Origin: Paragorgia papillata
Lineage: Eukaryota > Cnidaria > Anthozoa > Scleralcyonacea > Coralliidae
Reading direction: 5' to 3'
Length of the DNA: 64,000 nt
Assembly (NCBI GenBank): GCA_035771165.1
Contig: JAWNZC010000347.1
Location: 470,501-534,500, forward strand
This document shows, one piece after another, positions 57,401-64,000 of the stretch (position 1 is its first letter; every line of letters begins with the position of its first letter). Below the pieces are notes generated by a model. It worked only from the letters and a program-made list of their open reading frames with translations. It was not told where the DNA came from and made no database searches. The translations under genes were made by a program, and so were the position numbers.

Positions 57401-58440
57401 AACAAGGAAAATCTTTGTCCAAGGTGGAAAAAAAGGACAAAACTTTGTTGGAAAGCCTCCTCGATAATAAATTAAGTCAGATAAATCCCTCGAACGTTGG
57501 GATGTATGCGATATAAAGCCCTCGGACGCTGCGCGTCCTCGGGTCTTTATATAGCATACATCCCTCGTTCTCGGGATTTATCTATTACTTCAAAAACGAC
57601 CCACTTGGTGAGTTAAGTTCATAGACCTTATTCAAAAATGGCCGCCGAATTAGAATTCTTTTATGTGCATATAAATTAGCCCTTATGACGTCGTTTTAAA
57701 GTAAAAATTATTTTGAATTTCACACATGAAAACGAGTTCATAAGGGCTAATTTATATGTATATAAAAGAATTTTTAATTCGGCGGCCATTTTTGAATAAT
57801 GTCCATTGGCGTAGTAAGTTTGAAAAATAACGTTGTCTAAGCCGAGAAAATCAAAGCTAAAGTTTATGTAAATCAGGAGGTTTCTTTATTAGATATAAAA
57901 GTAAAACCACGGACATGGTACTGATTTCCTTTGTGTTTTAAAACCTCATGAATTATTAATGAGCTTTTGAATGTATATTTAAGTACAGTGAATCAAATCG
58001 AAATTAGATTGTTGCGTCATTCCATTCTTGATTCATTGTACTTATGTAATTTTCTTTCTTCCTTTCTAATCTTGTTAACGTTATCTACTATGATTAAGTT
58101 ATTTTATTTTTCTGCTGACCACAAGCCATTTAAGCCTCTGGCTTTGGCCTTATTTTCTTGTATGACTCAACCAAATTGAATACAAATGTTATGTTATGTT
58201 ATGTCAAACGGTTTGCTTTCAGATCGTGCTTTCTATTGTCACAGAATAGGAAACCCTCCTGTCTATATATAGCAACCGACAATCCCAAAAGATGACATAA
58301 AATATAGACAAAGAAGACAAGATAATTATGCGGTTGTTGTTAAGATGACATTTCTAACTAGAGGATTGGCGTTTTAAGTACTCACCATCTCTTCTGAAAT
58401 ATCTTTTTGACAAGAAGGACATCGTGGATGTGGCTGCGAC
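52369..58440 (-). CDS. TRAF-like gene 5 (longest stalk), 5' end outside window
   Basis: Exons seen: 58386-58440 (exon 2), 56880-56981, 56575-56736, 56304-56381, 55290-55367, 54886-54999, 53396-53977 (or from 53369 with a GTAATT donor), 52369-52830. Exon 1 is missing: the window ends in intron sequence that in gene 2 lies about 40 nt before exon 1, so it should begin just past position 64000. The visible part codes for about 543 aa. Exon 7 has the seven-residue insertion shared with gene 2. The stalk is 194-203 residues. MATH differs most from the others: HFLTSP for PFLTSP, Gly at the position aligned with TRAF2 Arg393, and MNTDHDAML. No stop or frameshift is seen. Confidence 0.92.
53369..53977 (-). 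repeat. 45-bp coiled-coil repeats, exon 8 of gene 5
   Basis: Ten regular 15-residue units (HQKDIKKVKQEIAAE type), an 18-residue unit and a degenerate 26-residue end, 194 residues to the GTAAGA donor or 203 to the GTAATT donor; both are phase 0. Many units end in Glu instead of Val, which weakens one core position. Confidence 0.88.
54357..54403. repeat. (AT)n microsatellite, intron 7 of gene 5
   Basis: A nearly pure AT tract with one phase break. Another is at about 54590-54612. Confidence 0.85.
55561..55761. mobile_element. MITE family B (gene 5 copy)
   Basis: Orthologous in position to 18211-18388, with better-preserved ends (TAGGGCCGTTTATA and TATAAACGGCCCTA). Confidence 0.8.
57224..57300. 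repeat. TTTTATCAGAT hairpin
   Basis: GCAGTGTTTTATCAGAT and ATCTGATAAAACACGTACTGC are inverted around an AAACACGAGGCGATAG core. It is a short relative of the foldback element at 30404-30967. Confidence 0.65.
57499..57564. repeat. Hairpin with GATGTATGC arms
   Basis: GGGATGTATGCGATATAAAG pairs with CTTTATATAGCATACATCCC around a GC-rich core with GCTGCGCGTC. Located in intron 2 of gene 5. Confidence 0.7.
57622..57805. mobile_element. MITE family C (gene 5 copy)
   Basis: Ends TAGACCTTATTCAAAAATGG and CCATTTTTGAATAATGTCCA are inverted. The gene 3 sequence near 32384 (AAGTTCACTGGCG) is the uninterrupted equivalent. Confidence 0.8.
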
Positions 58441-59504
58441 CTGTTAATTAGTTATTGACAGTTTTGATTAGGGTCTATAGACATTCATTTTCTGACTACA
58501 TAATGAAATTGGATGTCAAATGTTGATGCATGTGGGTTAATTGACTAAATGGTCAAATAATAAGACAGATACTTGCTATAAGAGTGTCATAAATAGGAAA
58601 ATATTTTATAGAAATTATGGCTTTTTCTTAATTTTTAAACTAGAACTAAACTAATCTTATTTATACTGGATAACTCTATCAGTTATAGCTAACTGTTCTC
58701 CCTAGAGGTCCAGTAAGGGTCATCCCTTATTTGTCCAGTGTTACTACAAGAGGAAATTGGAGTACCCGGAGGAAAACAGCGATGTTTGGTAGAATCAAAC
58801 TGGAAGCACTCTTCTCAAAATTTTAATTTTTATCTTTACATCCATAATGATATATGATTTTCGTTTTTTGTACAATGTCTTTTGTTCTTTATTTCTTTAA
58901 AAAGAATAAAGCCGATGCTATGCGTTTATGGGTGATACATTGTGATATTCATGCAACTGGTCTATAATTTGTGAAAATGAACTATACCCCGGGTTGATTC
59001 CCTCCAATTTATCCAAAACACTTTGACTACGTACGCTTCCCCCCGGTTGTTTCGCTGTTTTGCTGTGTCTTCGCAGAGGTCCTCCCCATTGTAACGCGCT
59101 TTGAACAAAGTTCAGATGTTGTGTTTCTTTTCAAAAAAAAATTTAATGTGACACGAGCAAGGGTGAGAAATAAGGCAGAATTTGATTAATAAGTTAGAAT
59201 TATAAGAATATAACTTACAATTGAAATATTTCTGTGCTTTCACTTTATTAATATGCTGTTTTTAACGTATATGTTTATTTACTGCGCCAAATATCACAAG
59301 CTCGTAAGCAGATATATTAAACTTTTTTTGCATTTCAAGTTGAACGACGTGTTTGTTTTTGTCCTGATTTGTTCAAATGCACAAAAACTCATCATCCGAA
59401 GGCGCTATTTCTCCTGAAAGTCACAAAAGAAACGCAAGTGGATCAAATTTTTGGGCGAAGGATAGTTGAAAAAAGGACCAATGACATGACAGTTTTTAAA
59501 AAAT

Positions 59505-59542
59505 GGCCAATCACGAGCAACCAGTTCACCTATGAGCCAATC
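59505..59542 (+). promoter_or_regulatory. Paired CCAAT boxes (gene 5 intron 1)
   Basis: GCCAATCA at 59505 and 59535, with the spacing seen in genes 2 and 3; another ACCAATGA lies near 59477. Confidence 0.45.
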
Positions 59543-59667
59543 ACAAACGCCTTTGAGACTGGCGCTACAGCTTGTAATTCCTCGAGTTTTTATTGTCATC
59601 ACTTCAGTTTGGATGGTTTGTCCTCCGAGACCTTTTGTCAAAATTCACCTCGAGTACTGGCCAAAAT

Positions 59668-59712
59668 ATGGAAGGACAACGCGTCGGGAAGCCTACCCCA
59701 TCGTAAAGTAAG
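59668..59712 (+). pseudogene. Degenerate nested first-exon block (gene 5 copy)
   Basis: This is the same 45-nt block as at 22042 and 35899, but CAAACT has become TAAAGT, giving an in-frame TAA. The GTATAT donor-like site is kept. If the block codes, this copy is dead. Confidence 0.35.
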
Positions 59713-60916
59713 GTATATATTTGTATTTCTGGTCTTATGAATTTTTATTGATTTTTCGGGGTGAAACCGCTCAACTCGCTTCGGTCATTCTTCGATGAAG
59801 TCGCCATTTGGCCAACAATTAACCCTGGTGTTGAATATTCCGTTTGTTTTATTCTTCGACGTTCGTTTTTGGTTTAGTTGTCGTTGGATATTTGTCTTCG
59901 GAAATCTTGCTTAGCATTTTATGTCAAATTTAGCCAGAATTTTCAATCCAAGACTCGAAATTTCGTTTTTTTCCCAGACGACTCTATACGACTGTAATTT
60001 TGCATTCTGCAACGTAACGTATTAAATGTCCTCGGTTTATAAATTTTTATAAAGGTTGGCCTGTTCATTTGCTTCGAGTTTTAGTGTTCATTTATACATT
60101 GAAGTATTGACAGCAATTCTCTGCAAGTATAAGAGAACGTTTAAAAAGCACTTTAGGTCATTTTGGAGACTATTTTGACTGACAAATGCCGCCGGTTTGA
60201 CTCAGTTGAAGTTGAATACACGCTTGTGGGGAGATTCATTGTGCGAGGGAATGCTGCCTTGTCTGTCAATTTGAGCTTGAATTTTAAACATTTTTGTACA
60301 GAACACGAACAAATATTTGTAATCCTGTCGTTAGCTTTAGTGTTTACTATCGAATTATCTCAAATTTTCTCGCTTATCGGCGCACAAACCACCAAACTGA
60401 GCAAAGCAAGGTGCTAGGGCCAGGGCCTAGGTGGAGGGTCGTATAGCCGCTTTGCTATTAGCTCATAAAACTTTATATTCAAGAAGCCGCTTTGGGATTC
60501 AACGAACAAAACAGTTATTTAACAACAAACTTTGCATGGAATTAATTTCGCAAAAGAAAAACCGAACCACCAAGTCCAAGCGTTGTGCTTGTGACTGATG
60601 AAGTGAAAAGACCACGAAATTCTTGTAGTTTTATTTGCTTACTACCGAATTTTCTCAATATCAAACTTTTTTCGCATTCGCTTATCGCCACACCAAACTG
60701 TCGAACTGTCAAAGATAAAGCCAGAAGCTGCAATCTCAATCTTGAAGCCATTTAGGGACTCATTTTGACGGTTGATTTATGGGTGCTTATTCAATTTATG
60801 TATTTAACATTTTTAAGTCGAGCACTAATAATTATCTTGTTCAGACCTTTTAAATACTTACACGACCACATCAGCAGATACTGCTGCAATACTTACCATG
60901 GTGTTAAAATACATGA

Positions 60917-60951
60917 TTTTGTATTGTATTGTATTGTATTGTATTGTATTG
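60917..60951. repeat. (ATTGT)n tract
   Basis: About six TATTG units. The gene 3 copy at 37063-37098 has a similar but interrupted tract. Confidence 0.85.
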
Positions 60952-62327
60952 ATTTTGATGTAGAGAATATTTATACTTGGAAATCAATTTGCTCAAAATG
61001 TCACAAACATGTCTCTTTAATAGCCTTTCTCTTTGACCAAATGCAAAACTATACCTACTGTAGTTTTTTTTTAAATTATTATTTTTGGCAGTTTATCTAG
61101 TTGGGCCTTGAGCCTGTTATAAACTTGGACTTTTTTTTGGTTTTATTCAGTACAATGAAAGTTGAGTAAATCAATATTAATAAAATTTTGTTGCTTGTTG
61201 TGACAAGTCAGGCAAAAATCGAATTTTAGATTTTTTTTAAACTTAGTTATTTTATAATTTTTAAAAATAATTTCTTAAAAAATTATTTTAAAAAATAATA
61301 TTTTTTACAAAACATTTAAGAAATATTGCCAAGCTGTGAACGTGCACCCAGACTGGGAAATGAAGTAGTCGAAAAGGGATTAATTGAGTTTGAGTCAGAT
61401 TTTTCAAATTCGACATTCGAGTTACGTCTAGTAAGTTAAAGCCAATCGTCCCAATCACCTGAATTCATCCAATCAGATTGGGTTATTCAAGACATTTCTA
61501 GTCTGATTAGAGAGATTTGAGTGATCGGTGTGATTGAGATGATCAGTAGATTTAAAGATTCTTAAAATGTGCTGGGTATAAATATTTGGCTAAGACTTAG
61601 AATAAGTCCTGTTTTTTAACCTCTAAATTGTAAATTTCGTTATAGTTGGTGTGATGTCAAAATGACTTTGCCGACTAAGTAAATGTAGATGAATGGTTGA
61701 TTATTAAGCCTACATGGTTATTGGTGAGTTTGGTCCATGTGATTATAAATGAATTTAATGTAATTTTAAATTGGTATTAAAATTCAGAATACCTTGTGGG
61801 TATGTCAATTTGTCTACCCTATTAAAATGAAAACTTAAAGTTCAATATCAAAAACTTGCTTTACTTTGTAAACTATGCAAGGTAAAATATGTCAACGGTA
61901 CAGAAATTGTTGAAATGTACTACAACAGTACAGTGTGCAATAAAAGAAAAAACTTGTCCTGCTCCTCACATGCAGTGCATAATGCTACAAAACTTGCAGA
62001 AGAGGACTGCTGGCTTCCTTAACTCCAAAATGATAAATGTGCTGCTCTTTCATGTTCAAGGATTTTTGCTAATATTCAGCTTCTGGTTAATATAGACCTA
62101 ATGGTCAATATTTTACCACAAATTAATAACAATATTTATTGAGAATGGTTTCAATCACCATAAGGTGCTTTTCATGAAAGTTACTTTCTTGACAATATTT
62201 TTTATGTTGGTATTTACTTTTTGGTCTGTGTTCAACCTTAATGGCTCATCTGTAATAATAGTCTGTAACAAATGGTTCATTATTAAAAATTACAAACAAG
62301 TGTTGTGTGTTTCATTTAATAACCTTA

Positions 62328-62720
62328 GGCCTGGTTTATACGTACAGCGTGCTATGAGCGGACCAAACTAATTATTTGCCTAATTGGTTCGGTCATAGCA
62401 CACTGTATAAATCAATTTGGTTCGCTCTTTGAATTAGGTCCGCTCTTAACCGTGCGGCTCGCTCGTCAAAGGCATGCGGAACACACTTGAAGCATGGTGA
62501 AGCACGCTGGTGATTTATATGACCGTGCCAACACTGTACCTAAATAAGTGATGATTGAATATAATTTATTATTATCCATAATTTCATTTTAGTGTACTTA
62601 TGATAAATTTGGTTTGTTAAAAATTTTTCATGTATAAATTGGACAGCGTTCTACCAGTGTGCCAAAGCTGCATCAATTAATTAGTTTGGTGCGCTCTTAG
62701 CACGCTATATAAACCAGGCC
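62328..62720. mobile_element. TTA-flanked MITE (393 bp)
   Basis: Ends GGCCTGGTTTATACG and TATATAAACCAGGCC are inverted, flanked by TTA. The gene 3 copy near 38716 reads AATAACCTTACATTAGTC without it. Confidence 0.88.
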
Positions 62721-64000
62721 TTACAATTATTTGGTCAAGTATGGTTTTAGAACATAACAGATGTGTAAATAGTAAACAAAAAGCCAATCATCACATGTTT
62801 TATTTGTCTTATTGCTACACGACAATTGCATATTGTACAAAATATATGCCATGCTTTCATAATTGGGGTACAAATTTCAAAATGTTTGTTGCCAAGGATG
62901 TCGATTTGGCTAACTTATTATTTTGCAGGTTTTTTAATTATTAAAATTTATATTCCAAAATTTATTGTAAACTAGTAAATGTATGTAGTTAAATCAATGA
63001 ATGCTTGTTACTTGTATGGTCATTAACTTTGTTATTTTTCTCTAATAATTGTGCACTAAATAAAATGCAATAGCTTGTGGTATTGTGGCATATAACAATA
63101 TATTTATACTAAAAAAAATTACCTTTATCAAGCTTCAACCTTTCTATACACAAGCACAATTGAATTTGGATAAATCAAAATGGAAAAAAGTATTACTTGT
63201 CAAAAAATATAAATACACTTGTATTTCACCTTTACTGGCCACAATTGGTTTTTGACTTTTTGTCTACTTATTAATTTTACTCTGGCTAGTAATGCCAGAC
63301 AATTTACTCATCAAGGGGAGAGCTTCCAGAAACCTAGCCAATCAAGGGTTAAATAAATAGCTGCCACAAAATTATAATTTTCTACAATTGTGTATACAGT
63401 ATTAGAAGAATTCTTTTCTGTATGCAAAGTATTTTTTACTGTAGATATGATAAAATTAGCAATGAAAAGAATAACATAATGACTTGGGTTGATCAAGAAA
63501 GTTGTGTTTGTTTTAATTTGATTAGAAAAATCAAACGTATAAATTGATTGATTAGTGCCAACAAACTGTGACTTCCATGAATCATTGATTTTATTGAATG
63601 ATTAGCCTTGCACTTGGTGTACTATCATGTACCGTACAATTAAAGGTTGATTTGAACTGAATGATCCACTACCCTGTAGATCAAAATATGATTTGTAATA
63701 CTCTGCAATTCCATTTTCCAACTTTATTGCGCACTTCCTTGGACCGAAAACCGTGAATCAACTATAATTCTAAAGACTATTGCATAATTATAGACATACT
63801 GTTCTCTATTCAGTATAAAGTTGCAATATTGCTGTAAGTGGTGACGGAATGAGCATGCAAGTTTGCAAGTTAAAAGAAATTGCATTGTAAAATACTGAAA
63901 TACAGTACTGAGTACATACAGGAACTGAGAAACATCATAGCAAACAATGTTGTTGTGCCTGATTTTTACCTCGGTCGAAGGCTGAAAACCATAAAAGCAT

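Larger units (their letters stand above)
58441..64000. other. Intron 1 of gene 5 (partial)
   Basis: It aligns with intron 1 of genes 2 and 3 along most of its length. It holds a third CCAAT/first-exon-like block, a pentanucleotide repeat (60917-60951) and a TTA-flanked MITE. The window ends inside it. No independent gene is supported. Confidence 0.65.

Overview
The window is eukaryotic (metazoan) genomic DNA: AT-rich, intron-rich, full of short inverted-repeat transposons, LINE fragments and AT microsatellites. The gene content is one family, so the organism can only be inferred. The large TRAF family, the LINE/Penelope/hAT/MITE mix and the base composition fit a cnidarian best, at moderate-to-low confidence.

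Layout. Five tandem, same-orientation (minus-strand) TRAF-like genes fill the window: gene 1 (645-10877), gene 2 (13115-25502), gene 3 (27942-40306), gene 4 (42979-50430) and gene 5 (52369 to beyond the right edge; its first exon should start just outside). Each has the same nine-exon structure, which I rebuilt exon by exon with splice sites and phases: exon 1 RING N-half; exon 2 RING C-half; exons 3-7 five TRAF-type zinc fingers; exon 8 a coiled-coil stalk; exon 9 the TRAF-C/MATH domain and stop. Reconstructed lengths are about 451, 546, 428 and 412 aa for genes 1-4; gene 5 is about 600 aa if its exon 1 is like the others. No gene has a disabling stop in an exon, except that gene 2 depends on one particular splice donor at the end of exon 8.

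What varies. The stalk exon consists of 45-bp (15-residue) repeats whose number differs strongly: about 1 unit in gene 4, 2 in gene 3, 3.5 in gene 1, 9.4 in gene 2 and about 12-13 in gene 5. The MATH exons are nearly identical except for a few positions, some of which align with receptor-contact residues of mammalian TRAF2. The array therefore looks like a set of RING/TRAF adaptors sharing one catalytic/zinc-finger head but differing in stalk length and ligand-binding face. This is the most notable system in the window.

Between and inside the genes. Introns (especially intron 1, 3-5 kb) and spacers are duplicated along with the genes. Comparing paralogous units gives empty sites for many insertions: a hAT-like element with 8-bp target duplication, several TTA/TAA-duplicating MITEs, a tRNA-like inverted dimer with a 13-bp target duplication, and LINE 3' ends. 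Other structures are an 860-bp head-to-head palindrome of a GIY-YIG (Penelope-like) retroelement end, a 5S-rRNA-like sequence, minisatellites, and a conserved plus-strand CCAAT-box/first-exon-like block nested in intron 1 of genes 2, 3 and 5.
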